NCBI RefSeq assembly: GCF_029953305.1
Contig: NZ_JASBAN010000001.1
Coordinates: forward strand, 1,139,501 to 1,203,500
From: Commensalibacter nepenthis
Lineage (GTDB): Bacteria; Pseudomonadota; Alphaproteobacteria; Acetobacterales; Acetobacteraceae
DNA length: 64,000 nt
Direction: 5' to 3'
Position numbers and translations under genes: made by a program. Within the stretch, counting starts at the first letter, position 1. Each line of letters opens with the position of its first letter. The notes under the pieces are model-generated. The model searched no databases and was not told the origin of the DNA. It saw only the letters and a program-made list of their open reading frames with translations. Below, in pieces: positions 27,813 to 36,292 of the stretch.

Positions 27813-28076
27813 ATGCAGAATAAAAAGCTTCCAGATTATACACACCTCATTGGATGGATAGGAACATTTACAGCTTGTTGTATGTATTTTTTTTATATTC
27901 CACAGATTTTGGATAATTTACACGGGCATGTTGCCCAACCATGGCAGCCTGCGGCAGCGATGGTGAATTGTACAATTTGGGTATGGTACGGGGTTAAGGT
28001 CAAAGACTGGCCTGTTGCAGTAGCCAACGCACCAGGAATTCTATTTGGTTTTGTTGCTTTTGTGACTGCTTTATAA
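27813..28076 (+). CDS. Small SemiSWEET/PQ-loop membrane protein
   Basis: An 87-residue protein with three predicted transmembrane helices contains a PQ motif in FFYIPQILDNLHG, as in SemiSWEET sugar transporters, which work as dimers. Later helices hold AAAMVNCTIWVWYGVKVKDW, with the Asn and Trp positions expected near the sugar site, and a glycine-rich C-terminal helix. The ATG at 27813 is preferred over an in-frame TTG at 27795. The sugar, if any, is unknown. Confidence 0.75.
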   Translation: MQNKKLPDYTHLIGWIGTFTACCMYFFYIPQILDNLHGHVAQPWQPAAAMVNCTIWVWYGVKVKDWPVAVANAPGILFGFVAFVTAL

Positions 28077-28118
28077 TCGATAAAGGGTAATACAATATTA
28101 TCCTTATTTTGTTATGAT

Positions 28119-28691
28119 TTATGCAAAATCTCCTGACAGACCTTCTAGGTTTGTATGTTGATTTTTCATTTTTTCGAGAGATATGTTGCATTGCTCCATC
28201 AGCATCATGGTGATAATGTCCGTGAATAAAAATAAAGATTGTTCTAATAAAGTGGACATGGGTTGCACAGAGTGAATTTCTGAATTGATTCCAAAGATTT
28301 GTCCTGGTATATGAACGCATAGATCTGCATATTGACCATGTTCATTTTCGGGATGTGCTGTTAATAAAACAATTCTTGCACCAACCTTTTTAGCCAGTTG
28401 AATGACATTCAATTCTACATTTGTGACCGCACAATGCACAATTAAAAGGTCTCCGTTGCCAATACAAGGGGTTGTGGTGTCATAAACAACGTAACTATCA
28501 AAACCCATATGTTTTAGTCGCATTGCAAATCCACGTACGGATAATTGCATTCTGCCCATACCATAGAGTTGAATGGTCTTCGCTTGCTGAATTTCTTTGA
28601 TAAGTTGTTGTACCTGTTCGGGATTAACAGCTGTCAAAGTTTTAAGATTTTCTTGAAGGACGGTGTGAACATGGTCTTTGTAAGTTTTCAT
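28119..28691 (-). CDS. SIS-domain protein, 6-phospho-3-hexuloisomerase-like
   Basis: The 190-residue protein starts at the ATG 28691. A sugar isomerase domain is shown by QLYGMGRMQLSVRGFAMRLKHMG and by IVHCAVTNVELNVIQLAKKVGARIVLLT. HxlB of the ribulose monophosphate pathway has this length and layout. The partner 3-hexulose-6-phosphate synthase is not adjacent, so the isomerase could act on another phosphosugar. The IS481-type end begins 44 bases upstream of its start and may separate it from its native promoter. Confidence 0.78.
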   Translation of the reverse strand: MKTYKDHVHTVLQENLKTLTAVNPEQVQQLIKEIQQAKTIQLYGMGRMQLSVRGFAMRLKHMGFDSYVVYDTTTPCIGNGDLLIVHCAVTNVELNVIQLAKKVGARIVLLTAHPENEHGQYADLCVHIPGQIFGINSEIHSVQPMSTLLEQSLFLFTDIITMMLMEQCNISLEKMKNQHTNLEGLSGDFA

Positions 28692-28734
28692 TATTATTCT
28701 CCATAATATATCAATGATAAGGATAAGATCAATT

Positions 28735-29530
28735 TGTAGGGATTGTTCGCGTTGTTTACAGATTTTGTTTAAAATAACCACCTAAGACCTCATAGGGTGT
28801 TTTTTCTTGAATGCCTTTATGAGGTTTAACAATGTTATAATAATTAATGAATCGTTTCAACTTTAACTTTCGATCCTGAGCATTGACGAACAATTCACGC
28901 TCATGCCACATTTCCATGAGTGTGCGAATGACGCGCTCTGCTTTGCCATTGGTTTGAGGGCAAGCTGGCTTGGTGAACTTTTGGTTAATCCGATTGGTAT
29001 AACAGGTTTTAACAGTTCCAATATGAGTTGGAGCGAATAGACCATCTTTTTTAAACGCCTTTCTAAAGAAACGTTGCGCTGCTTTGATATTTCTTTTAGC
29101 TGTTAACAAGAAATCAATAGCTGTGCCTTCTTTATCAGTGGCTCTATATAGATACTTCCACTGACCTTTTACCTTGATATAGGTTTCATCAATCCTCACC
29201 TCACCACAATGAGGTTTTATATAGCTTCTTAATCGCTTTTCTAATAGTGGTGCATAGCGTAATACCCAATGGTTTAACGTGCTATGATCAACGCTTACTC
29301 CACGCTCTAAAAACAATTCCTCAATGTCTCGATAGCTAAGACAATAGCGTAAATACCAGTTTACCGCTTGGATAATCATCAACCCACTAAAGTGGCGACC
29401 TTTAAAATCATCCCTAGATCTTAATATAAGCTTGCTATAGATATCAATAGACATAAATCAATCCTAAATATAAATACTCACTCCATTTTTATATCATACT
29501 AAAATACATAATTAAATTTGCGACAAGACC
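28735..29530 (-). mobile_element. Chimeric insertion sequence (IS6 left half joined to IS481 right half)
   Basis: One end (TGTAGGGATTGTTCGCG at 28735) is of IS481 type; the other (complement of GGTCTTGTCGCAAAT, ending 29530) is of IS6 type. The junction lies near 29014, where IS6 sequence ending in GGAAC meets IS481 sequence. With unlike ends it should not transpose as a unit. Confidence 0.9.
28756..29454 (-). CDS. In-frame chimeric transposase (IS6 N-terminus, IS481 C-terminus)
   Basis: A continuous 232-residue frame starts as the IS6-family transposase (MSIDIYSKLILRSRDDFKGR) through HIGT at about residue 147. It then continues as the IS481-family C terminus (CYTNRINQKFTKPACPQTNG) to the stop. 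It retains the first aspartate of the IS6 triad (RIDETYIKVKG) and the glutamate of the IS481 triad (GKAERVIRTL), but both versions of the second aspartate are lost. It is therefore very probably inactive, though the fused frame is intact and includes the IS6 DNA-binding region. Confidence 0.85.
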   Translation of the reverse strand: MSIDIYSKLILRSRDDFKGRHFSGLMIIQAVNWYLRYCLSYRDIEELFLERGVSVDHSTLNHWVLRYAPLLEKRLRSYIKPHCGEVRIDETYIKVKGQWKYLYRATDKEGTAIDFLLTAKRNIKAAQRFFRKAFKKDGLFAPTHIGTVKTCYTNRINQKFTKPACPQTNGKAERVIRTLMEMWHERELFVNAQDRKLKLKRFINYYNIVKPHKGIQEKTPYEVLGGYFKQNL

Positions 29531-29570
29531 ATAAATTATGTCATAAGGTTGAGAATATATTTGCAAAACT

Positions 29571-29700
29571 CAAGGATCGGAGACGTATCGCCACGAGATA
29601 TGACCGATACGCTCATACCTTCCTCTCCGCAATATACATCCCTGCAGGTGTTCTCAATGAATGAGTCCTGACCTTAGGTCGTATACAGAGATGTAACGCA
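29571..29700 (+). ncRNA. Candidate structured leader RNA upstream of the universal stress gene
   Basis: This stretch is clearly richer in G and C than its flanks and contains nested complementary segments. CGGAGA (29578-29583) pairs with TCTCCG (29624-29629), enclosing CGTATCG (29584-29590) with CGATACG (29605-29611). TACATC (29635-29640) pairs with GATGTA (29690-29695), enclosing CAGG/CCTG, CTCA/TGAG and GACC/GGTC stems. No known riboswitch core (TPP, cobalamin, M-box, c-di-GMP, glycine) was recognised. Strand and role are inference; the uspA start lies 208 bases downstream. Confidence 0.5.
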
Positions 29701-29907
29701 TAAATAATGAGTTGTTGTAACGTTCGTCGCTATTTAGGTTACAGGTAAGTAAAAGCAACAAAATTATTGGATATTTTCAACAGATACTGGTAATCTATAA
29801 AGGTTTATATGAGGAATATAGTAATATCGTCATTTCTTAGATTGGAATATCTTTTAAATTTTGTATATGCAGTCCTCATCATCGGTTTTTTTAGGAGTAT
29901 CTTAATT

Positions 29908-30783
29908 ATGCTTAACGTCAAAAAAATTCTTGTGCCTCTCCAAGGAACACCTTTAACAGATGCAACATTAGCAACTGCTTATTTGTTATCTCAGAATTAC
30001 GATGCGCATTTAGCTGTTTTACATATTCGTCCTGATAAAAAAGATGTGATTCCTTTGACAGGTGAAGGTCTGTCTGGAACGATGATCGAGGAAGTTATGA
30101 ATATTGCAGAGCATGAGGGAATGAAACGATTAAAATTTGCCCGTCAAAGTTTCGATGCTTTTGTTGATGAGAATAATATCAAACTTGTGAATTGGGGTAA
30201 TAACCAGGTCGCAGAAACAGGCAAGACAGCCAGTTTTACCGCTCTGACAGGCAGAGAAAACGACGTGGCAACCTATTGGTCTCGTTTATCAGATATTACA
30301 GTGGTCACCCACCCTAATTCTGGTGCGCATATTTCGTCTTCAGAAATGTTACACGCATTATTGTTTGAAAGTGGACGCCCAATTTTGATTGCGCCCAAAG
30401 AGAAACCAACCAGTATTGGCAAGCGCGTATGTATTGCATGGAATGGCAGTGCAGAATCCGCCGCAGCGTTACACGCAGCATTAAGATGGATGGGCACGAC
30501 CGAACAAGTTGCGATTTTATATAGTGAGGATTTTGCAGATAGAGGTGGGAACATCCAAGATATTGTTGATTATTTAAAATTTAATGATCTCAATGTAGAG
30601 CTTTGTACAATCAAAGGCGACAGACATACTGGCGAAAGCATGATCGCTGCGTGTAAGGATTTTAATGCTGATCTATTATGTATGGGTGCTTATTCTCATC
30701 CCCGTTGGAAACAAATTATTCTGGGTGGTGTAACCAGCTATATGTTAGAGAATGCGAGTTTGCCAGTGCTTATGAACCGTTAG
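29908..30783 (+). CDS. Universal stress protein, tandem UspA domains
   Basis: From the ATG at 29908, with AGGAG upstream at 29893, the protein has 291 residues forming two Usp domains. The first begins VKKILVPLQGTPLTDATLATAYLL. The second begins GKRVCIAWNGSAESAAALHAAL and ends with LLCMGAYSHPRWKQIILGGVTSYML, which carries the G-x(2)-R/K-x(7)G-G-V-T/S ATP-binding pattern in altered form. Such proteins respond to stress and starvation. Earlier in-frame starts (29809) add a hydrophobic segment without family support. A terminator follows at 30821. Confidence 0.85.
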   Translation: MLNVKKILVPLQGTPLTDATLATAYLLSQNYDAHLAVLHIRPDKKDVIPLTGEGLSGTMIEEVMNIAEHEGMKRLKFARQSFDAFVDENNIKLVNWGNNQVAETGKTASFTALTGRENDVATYWSRLSDITVVTHPNSGAHISSSEMLHALLFESGRPILIAPKEKPTSIGKRVCIAWNGSAESAAALHAALRWMGTTEQVAILYSEDFADRGGNIQDIVDYLKFNDLNVELCTIKGDRHTGESMIAACKDFNADLLCMGAYSHPRWKQIILGGVTSYMLENASLPVLMNR

Positions 30784-30820
30784 TTCTGTTTATACTATAA
30801 GGTATAATGATCGTATTTTT

Positions 30821-30857
30821 TAGTGAAAGGTTCTTTTGACCTTTCACTATATTTTTT
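30821..30857 (+). terminator. Terminator after the universal stress gene
   Basis: TAGTGAAAGGT pairs perfectly with ACCTTTCACTA around a seven-base loop and is followed by T-rich sequence. Confidence 0.88.
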
Positions 30858-30956
30858 TGTAGTATATGAATACTCATTAATTTATTTGTATATTATGCAG
30901 ATAAGAGTATATAGTATTATTAACTAATTATCAAAATCTAATAAGGACATCATATT

Positions 30957-32987
30957 GTGACTTCTAAGGATCAAAATACACAGGAGGAAACTTTGTTTGT
31001 GCTGACAGCAAACCGTTTTGCTGATGGGCGCGTTGTGTGGCTTACAGCACAAGGTTATTGGAGTATCTTATTAGAGGAAGGTCAAATATTTTCTTCTAAA
31101 GTTGATGTGGAAACAGCTCAACAACAAGCACAAAAAGATGTTTTGTCACAGTATATCCTTGATCCTTATGCGGTTGAATTAAATTCCAATTTAATTCCTC
31201 AGACAACCCGAGAAAAAGTCAGGGCTTTTGGCCCCAGCACACATCCTGAATTTAATCCTAGATCTGTACAAGAACAATACTCAATGAATAATATTCCTCA
31301 AAATCCCAATCCTTCTTTGGCTGTTGGTCGGTATAATTATGATGCTATTGACCATCAATTTTTAAAAGAACGTATCAATCAATTTCGCTCTCAAATTGAA
31401 CGTAGAATAAGTGGTGAATTATCCGAAGATGAATTCAAACCGTTACGTTTAATGAATGGGGTTTATTTGCAACTTCATTCTTATATGCTGCGTGTTGCAA
31501 TTCCTTATGGAATTTTATCTTCGACAATGTTGCGGGGGTTGGCTTATGTTTCGCAATATTATGATCGTGGTTATGGACATTTTACAACCCGTCAAAATAT
31601 TCAGTTCCATTGGATAAAATTGGAAGAAGTGCCAGATATTTTAACGCACCTAGCATCCGTGGAAATGCATGCGTTACAAACCAGTGGGAATTGTATTCGC
31701 AATATAACCAGTGATGAATTTGCAGGGCTAGCAGAGGATGAGATTCTTGATCCTCGTGTTTACGCAGAAATTATGCGTCAATGGTCAACGTTGCATCCTG
31801 AATTTACATTTTTACCTCGCAAGTTCAAAATAGCAATCAGTGGGTCACCTGTTGATCGTGTGGCAGCATGTTTTTATGATATTGGTATTTTAACACATTT
31901 AAATGATGAACAAAAACCCGTCTTTGAAGTTTGGGTTGGTGGAGGTTTGGGGCGTATTCCATACAAAGGAAAAGTCATTCGTGATGATTTGCCCCCTGAA
32001 CATTTATTGGCTTATATAGAGGCAATTATCCGTGTTTATAATTTACATGGATCACGAAATAATCTGTATAAATCACGGATTAAAATCTTGGTCGAAAATC
32101 TTGGAATTGATGCGTATCGTGAGCAAGTTGAAAAAGAATTTGCAACGATGGATCTCGATCAATATCGTTTGTCTGATGAGCTTGTTGCTCAAATCCAAGC
32201 ACAATTTGGTTGCCCAGATTTGGAAAATCATCCTGGAGCTTCTGAGGTTTTAGCAAAACATCGTCAGCAAGATAAAGAATTTGATCGTTGGGTAAAAAAT
32301 AATACCCATCCTCATTTCCATGAGGATTATATCGCCGCAGTGGTTGCGCTTAAGGAAGTTGGGCAAACGCCTGGCGATGCGTCAACTGAACAAATGCGCG
32401 CACTGGCAGATTTGGCAGATGAATACGCTTTTGGTGAGGTTCGAGTAACACATTTACAAAATGTGGTATTGGGACATGTGCAAAAAGACAAACTATATGC
32501 GCTTTGGCAAGGGTTAAAAGAACATCGTTTGGCAACTGCTAACTTAGGATTGATTACAGATATTGTTTGTTGCCCGGGTATGGATTATTGTGCGCTTGCA
32601 AATGCACGCTCTATCCCAGTGGCTAAACAAATTGCAGCATTATTCGAAGATCCTGAATTACAAGAGAAAATTGGACCAGTAAATATTGGGGTTGACGGTT
32701 GTATTAACTCGTGTGCGCATCATCACATTATGAATATCGGTGTGTTGGGTGTTGATAAAAAAGGTGAAGAATTTTACCAAATTAAACTTGGTGGGTCTTC
32801 TTATAAAGAAGGCGCAGCGATTGGCTCAATCCTTGGTGCTGCGGTAAAGGCAGAGGACGTTGTCAAAGCGGTTGAAAAATTGATTTACTTCTATCTAGAA
32901 CAGCGTCAAGAAAACGAACATTTTATTGATACCTATCGCCGTCTTGGCACCACACCATTTAAGGAGATTATTTATGCCACTGCTTAA
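30957..32987 (+). CDS. cysI: Sulfite reductase hemoprotein with fused N-terminal DUF2849 domain
   Basis: The 676-residue enzyme reduces sulfite to sulfide (nitrite is the alternative substrate of the family). Residues 1-75 match DUF2849 (TANRFADGRVVWLTAQGYW, then DPYAVEL), which in many alphaproteobacteria is a separate small gene before cysI. The reductase part has two half-domains. Cysteines C539, C545, C582 and C586, in CPGMDYC and GCINSC, bind the [4Fe-4S] cluster and siroheme. Start is GTG 30957 behind AAGGAC. The DUF934 gene overlaps its 3' end, the usual partner in assimilatory sulfate reduction. Confidence 0.9.
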   Translation: MTSKDQNTQEETLFVLTANRFADGRVVWLTAQGYWSILLEEGQIFSSKVDVETAQQQAQKDVLSQYILDPYAVELNSNLIPQTTREKVRAFGPSTHPEFNPRSVQEQYSMNNIPQNPNPSLAVGRYNYDAIDHQFLKERINQFRSQIERRISGELSEDEFKPLRLMNGVYLQLHSYMLRVAIPYGILSSTMLRGLAYVSQYYDRGYGHFTTRQNIQFHWIKLEEVPDILTHLASVEMHALQTSGNCIRNITSDEFAGLAEDEILDPRVYAEIMRQWSTLHPEFTFLPRKFKIAISGSPVDRVAACFYDIGILTHLNDEQKPVFEVWVGGGLGRIPYKGKVIRDDLPPEHLLAYIEAIIRVYNLHGSRNNLYKSRIKILVENLGIDAYREQVEKEFATMDLDQYRLSDELVAQIQAQFGCPDLENHPGASEVLAKHRQQDKEFDRWVKNNTHPHFHEDYIAAVVALKEVGQTPGDASTEQMRALADLADEYAFGEVRVTHLQNVVLGHVQKDKLYALWQGLKEHRLATANLGLITDIVCCPGMDYCALANARSIPVAKQIAALFEDPELQEKIGPVNIGVDGCINSCAHHHIMNIGVLGVDKKGEEFYQIKLGGSSYKEGAAIGSILGAAVKAEDVVKAVEKLIYFYLEQRQENEHFIDTYRRLGTTPFKEIIYATA

Positions 32988-33462
32988 AAATGGAGAAATC
33001 ATGCCTGATTCTTGGACAGTGCTAGAGGGAGATATTCCTTCTCCTTTGCCTCAAGAATCAATCATTGTGCCGTTTACGTATTTGTCAGAAATTGATATCA
33101 ATACAATTTCTCAACCTTTAGGGGTGATGTTTCCTTGTGATCAAGATATTGAAGCATTGAAACCTTATGTTGATCGGTTAGAGTTAATTGTTCTTCATTT
33201 TCCTACTTTTAAAGATGGTAGAGCATTTTCACAAGCACGTAAAATTCGTGAACAATTAAAATTTACAGGCGAGCTCAGAGCAACTGGTCATATTTTATCC
33301 GATCAATATCAGTTTTTAATTCGTGTAGGTTTTACAACTGTTTCTTTGCCAGACACAGCCAACATACAAAGCTGGCAAAAAGCAATGAATGATTTTAGCG
33401 AGGCTTATCAGCCGTCTGTTTTGGGTGAAAAGCGACTTTCTGGATTACGTTGGAAAGTTTAA
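32974..33462 (+). CDS. DUF934 protein, sulfite reductase partner
   Basis: From the ATG at 32974, which overlaps the last codons of cysI by 14 bases, it encodes 162 residues. The middle and end, FPTFKDGRAFSQARKIREQLKFTGELRATGHILSDQYQFLIRVGF, are the hallmark of DUF934, a family found beside cysI/cysH in alphaproteobacteria and annotated as an oxidoreductase accessory. Its biochemical role is not settled. A miniature element ten bases after the stop could act as a hairpin terminator. Confidence 0.88.
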   Translation: MPLLKNGEIMPDSWTVLEGDIPSPLPQESIIVPFTYLSEIDINTISQPLGVMFPCDQDIEALKPYVDRLELIVLHFPTFKDGRAFSQARKIREQLKFTGELRATGHILSDQYQFLIRVGFTTVSLPDTANIQSWQKAMNDFSEAYQPSVLGEKRLSGLRWKV

Positions 33463-33471
33463 GTATTTAAA

Positions 33472-33540
33472 TGTAGGAATTGGTCGCGTTGTTTACAGTA
33501 ATATTCCATATCACTGTAAACAACGCGACCAATTCCTACA
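33472..33540 (-). mobile_element. 69-bp miniature IS481-derived element, copy 2
   Basis: The same 69-bp length and inverted repeats as the copy at 20975, but in opposite orientation (ACAGTAATATTCCATATCAC in the centre). TTTAA-like sequence flanks it on both sides, compatible with a short target duplication. It forms a near-perfect hairpin directly after the cysI-DUF934 genes. Confidence 0.85.
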
Positions 33541-33715
33541 TTTAAGATATATTTAATTATAAAATAACATTAGTAAAATAATAGTTATTTCTAAATTTTC
33601 TGAATACAAGATACTCTTCCTTAGAGCATTCACCATTATAAAATAATCTTAACGAACATGTATTATTTTTGATGGGGCTGCTTATATCGAAAAAATTAAC
33701 ATGAAGAGTTATTGA

Positions 33716-34372
33716 GTGTCTCAGAATATTTCTCCTATTGAACTCGAAAAAAGATGTGCAATTATCGAAGCATGCCTTGAAATGAATCGTCTTGGAATTA
33801 ATCAAGGAACGTCTGGAAATATCAGTGTTCGTCACGAAGATTATTTATTAATTACCCCCACCAGTGTCCCTTATAAACAGTTAAAGCCTGAAACTATTGT
33901 TCGTATGAAAATGGATGGTTCTGTCAAAGGGTCTTTGAAACCATCCAGCGAATGGCGCTTTCATTTAGACATTTTAAACGCACGACCAGAGGTCAATGCT
34001 GTTGTTCACGCGCATCCGACTTATTCAACCATTATCTCTATTATGGGAATGGATATACCAGCCATTCATTATATGATCGCCGTTGCAGGAGGCGACAATA
34101 TTCGCTGTGCACCTTATGAAACTTTTGGCACAAAAGCCCTGTCTCATCAAGCGTTAAAAGCCTTAGAAGGGCGCAAAGCCTGTTTATTAGAACATCATGG
34201 CATTATCGCCGTTGGCGCAAATTTATCCAAAGCATTATGGTTGGCTGTAGAAGTAGAAACGCTTGCAAAGCAATTTCACGGGGTTCTGCAATTAGGAAAG
34301 CCCAGAGTTTTATCTCAAGATCAAATCGCTGCTATTGTTGATAAAATCAGCAATTATGGTCACGCGGATTAA
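33716..34372 (+). CDS. Class II aldolase/adducin family protein (fuculose-phosphate aldolase-like)
   Basis: This 218-residue metal-dependent aldolase starts at GTG 33716. INQGTSGNISVR near residue 25 is the substrate-phosphate loop. Zinc ligands are expected in VVHAHPTYST (two histidines) and LLEHHGIIAVG (third histidine), and the acidic catalytic residue falls in PSSEWRFH. Members split a phosphorylated sugar into dihydroxyacetone phosphate and an aldehyde. The PfkB-type kinase 31 bases downstream probably makes its substrate; the sugar is unknown. Confidence 0.87.
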   Translation: MSQNISPIELEKRCAIIEACLEMNRLGINQGTSGNISVRHEDYLLITPTSVPYKQLKPETIVRMKMDGSVKGSLKPSSEWRFHLDILNARPEVNAVVHAHPTYSTIISIMGMDIPAIHYMIAVAGGDNIRCAPYETFGTKALSHQALKALEGRKACLLEHHGIIAVGANLSKALWLAVEVETLAKQFHGVLQLGKPRVLSQDQIAAIVDKISNYGHAD

Positions 34373-34403
34373 TTAAATAATCATCAATGAAAGGAATATA
34401 GAA

Positions 34404-35348
34404 ATGACACGCTTTGATGTAAGCTCCATTGGGCTATGCGATGTTGATATATTAGGTCGACCTATTAAAGCTATTCCGCCAGAAGGCAAACTCGAACTTA
34501 TCGATCAAATTCGCATGACGGTTGCTGGAACTGCAGGGGCAACAGCGATGGATTGCGGTATCTTGGGTGTTTCAGTACAAGGTGTTTTCACGGTTGGCAA
34601 AGACGATATGGGGGATTATATCCGTTCAAAACTAACTGGATTTGGGGTGGATTGTTCGCTTATCAAACAAACGGATAAAGCACAAACCTCTGCATCCATT
34701 TTACCCATTCCTGAAAGCGGTGGCAGACCCGCGTTACATGTGATGGGGGCATCGGCGATTTTTAATGTTGATGAATCTGAATATGACAAGGTTTTAGATG
34801 CCAAAATTATCCATGTAGGCGGAACAGGTCTTTTAAAATCATTTGATGGAGAGCCAACCGTTAAATTATTAAAAAAGGCAAAAGAGTTAGGTCGCATAAC
34901 GACGTATGATCTTATCGGAGCCAGCGCAAAAACTTTTGCGCTAGTTGAGCCTTGTTTACCTTATATTGATTATTTTATTCCTAGTATCGAAGAGGCTGGC
35001 GAAATGTCTCATCTTACCGATCCTAAAGAAATCGCCCAGTTTTATAAAAAGCTAGGTGCTAAAAATATTGTCTTAACCATGGGCGGGGATGGTGTTTATG
35101 TATCCCCACAATCAGGAAAAGATTTTACACTTCCTGCCTATGATATCCAAGTTGTTGATACGACAGGTTGTGGTGATAGTTTTAGCGCAGGAATTATTGT
35201 TGGTTTGGTAAAAGGATGGGATTTACATCAATCTGCTCGTTTTGCCTCTGCTGTTGCAGCAAAAGTCGCAATGGGACTGGGATCAGATGGAAAATTGGTT
35301 TCTTTTGATGACACAATACATGCAATGAATACGTTCCCCACTAAATAA
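34404..35348 (+). CDS. PfkB-family carbohydrate kinase
   Basis: This 314-residue sugar kinase has AGTAGATAMDCGILGVSV in its N-terminal half and the catalytic VVDTTGCGDSFSAGII near the C terminus, where GCGD replaces the usual GAGD without loss of the catalytic aspartate. GGAATAT lies before the ATG. It pairs with the class II aldolase upstream; together they define a two-step kinase-aldolase route for a sugar that is not obvious. No isomerase or transporter is adjacent. Confidence 0.87.
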   Translation: MTRFDVSSIGLCDVDILGRPIKAIPPEGKLELIDQIRMTVAGTAGATAMDCGILGVSVQGVFTVGKDDMGDYIRSKLTGFGVDCSLIKQTDKAQTSASILPIPESGGRPALHVMGASAIFNVDESEYDKVLDAKIIHVGGTGLLKSFDGEPTVKLLKKAKELGRITTYDLIGASAKTFALVEPCLPYIDYFIPSIEEAGEMSHLTDPKEIAQFYKKLGAKNIVLTMGGDGVYVSPQSGKDFTLPAYDIQVVDTTGCGDSFSAGIIVGLVKGWDLHQSARFASAVAAKVAMGLGSDGKLVSFDDTIHAMNTFPTK

Positions 35349-35380
35349 CTATAGATTAACCATACAAATTCAGTATTATA

Positions 35381-35422
35381 AAAGAAGATCACTATTGCTT
35401 AAAAATATACTCTTCTTTTTTT
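35381..35422 (+). terminator. Terminator after the kinase gene
   Basis: AAAGAAGA and TCTTCTTT pair around a loop of about 22 bases and run into a T tract; the stem is weak in G and C. Confidence 0.6.
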
Positions 35423-35453
35423 ATTACCTCATCCATCCTAGGTGTTGTTGAAA

Positions 35454-36047
35454 ATGCTGATAAATCACTTTAATCTTATGAAGACATATTGTGGGATTAC
35501 TGCCTTAATAGGAACATTGTTTCTTTTTCAAACGCACGCCTATGCCCAATCCAGCCCAACAGAAATAATCAAACAAATTTACTCCTTTTATCAACCAAGT
35601 CCAGACAGTGAATCAAATGATATCGGGTTTGATCGGACGGATTTTAAAAATAAGCAATTTTTTTCACCTGATTTTTTAAAAGTCATCAAAGAAGACGAAA
35701 AATTAACCTCTGCACAAGGGGACGGCAGCGTTATGGATTATGATTTTATCTGTAATTGCCAAGATACAATGGATGGTCTGATTGTAAGGAATATTGAAAT
35801 TCTGCAAGAAACTGCACATACAGCACGGGTAAAAGTGTCTTTCGATTTTGTCATGAATGGCAGTGACACTTTTCAAAAGGATGATGTATTTACAACCGAT
35901 CGACCTGGTCAACAACATACTTACTTTAATCTGATTAACTCAAATAATCGCTGGTTCATTGACGATGTTACTGATGAAAAAAATATTGGTATCAAAAAAA
36001 CGTGGAAAGAGGAACTTCGCAAATACTATCATAGCTCTATTCAATAA
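35454..36047 (+). CDS. Secreted DUF3828-like protein
   Basis: A 197-residue protein has an N-terminal signal peptide (MKTYCGITALIGTLFLFQTH followed by AYAQS). The mature part holds IIKQIYSFYQP, DFICNCQDTMDGLIV and a C-terminal NNRWFIDDV, the pattern of DUF3828 lipocalin-like or NTF2-like periplasmic proteins. The ATG at 35454 has AGGTG upstream; the internal ATG at 35478 begins the signal peptide exactly and is a real alternative. Function is unknown. Confidence 0.7.
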   Translation: MLINHFNLMKTYCGITALIGTLFLFQTHAYAQSSPTEIIKQIYSFYQPSPDSESNDIGFDRTDFKNKQFFSPDFLKVIKEDEKLTSAQGDGSVMDYDFICNCQDTMDGLIVRNIEILQETAHTARVKVSFDFVMNGSDTFQKDDVFTTDRPGQQHTYFNLINSNNRWFIDDVTDEKNIGIKKTWKEELRKYYHSSIQ

Positions 36048-36292
36048 TATCTGAATTTACATAGTGTTATCAATATAATGACGAGCGAACAATAATCTTG
36101 ATGCTTTCCCCTTTGGAATCTTATTTTATTGATCAAATACAGTTATTTTTAAATCAATAACCGTTAATTTTTAATCACATATTTTAATTAAGAAATAAAT
36201 ATCATTTATATTCATCATTATACTATTGCAAATAGGATTTATTTAATGAATAAATAGTAGTCCTGTATAAAAAAAGAATAAAGGTGAATTTT

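Noticed and set aside
29571-29700. TPP, cobalamin, M-box, c-di-GMP or fluoride riboswitch, or SRP RNA
   Set aside because: None of their conserved core sequences could be found on either strand; the region is kept only as an unassigned structured RNA.
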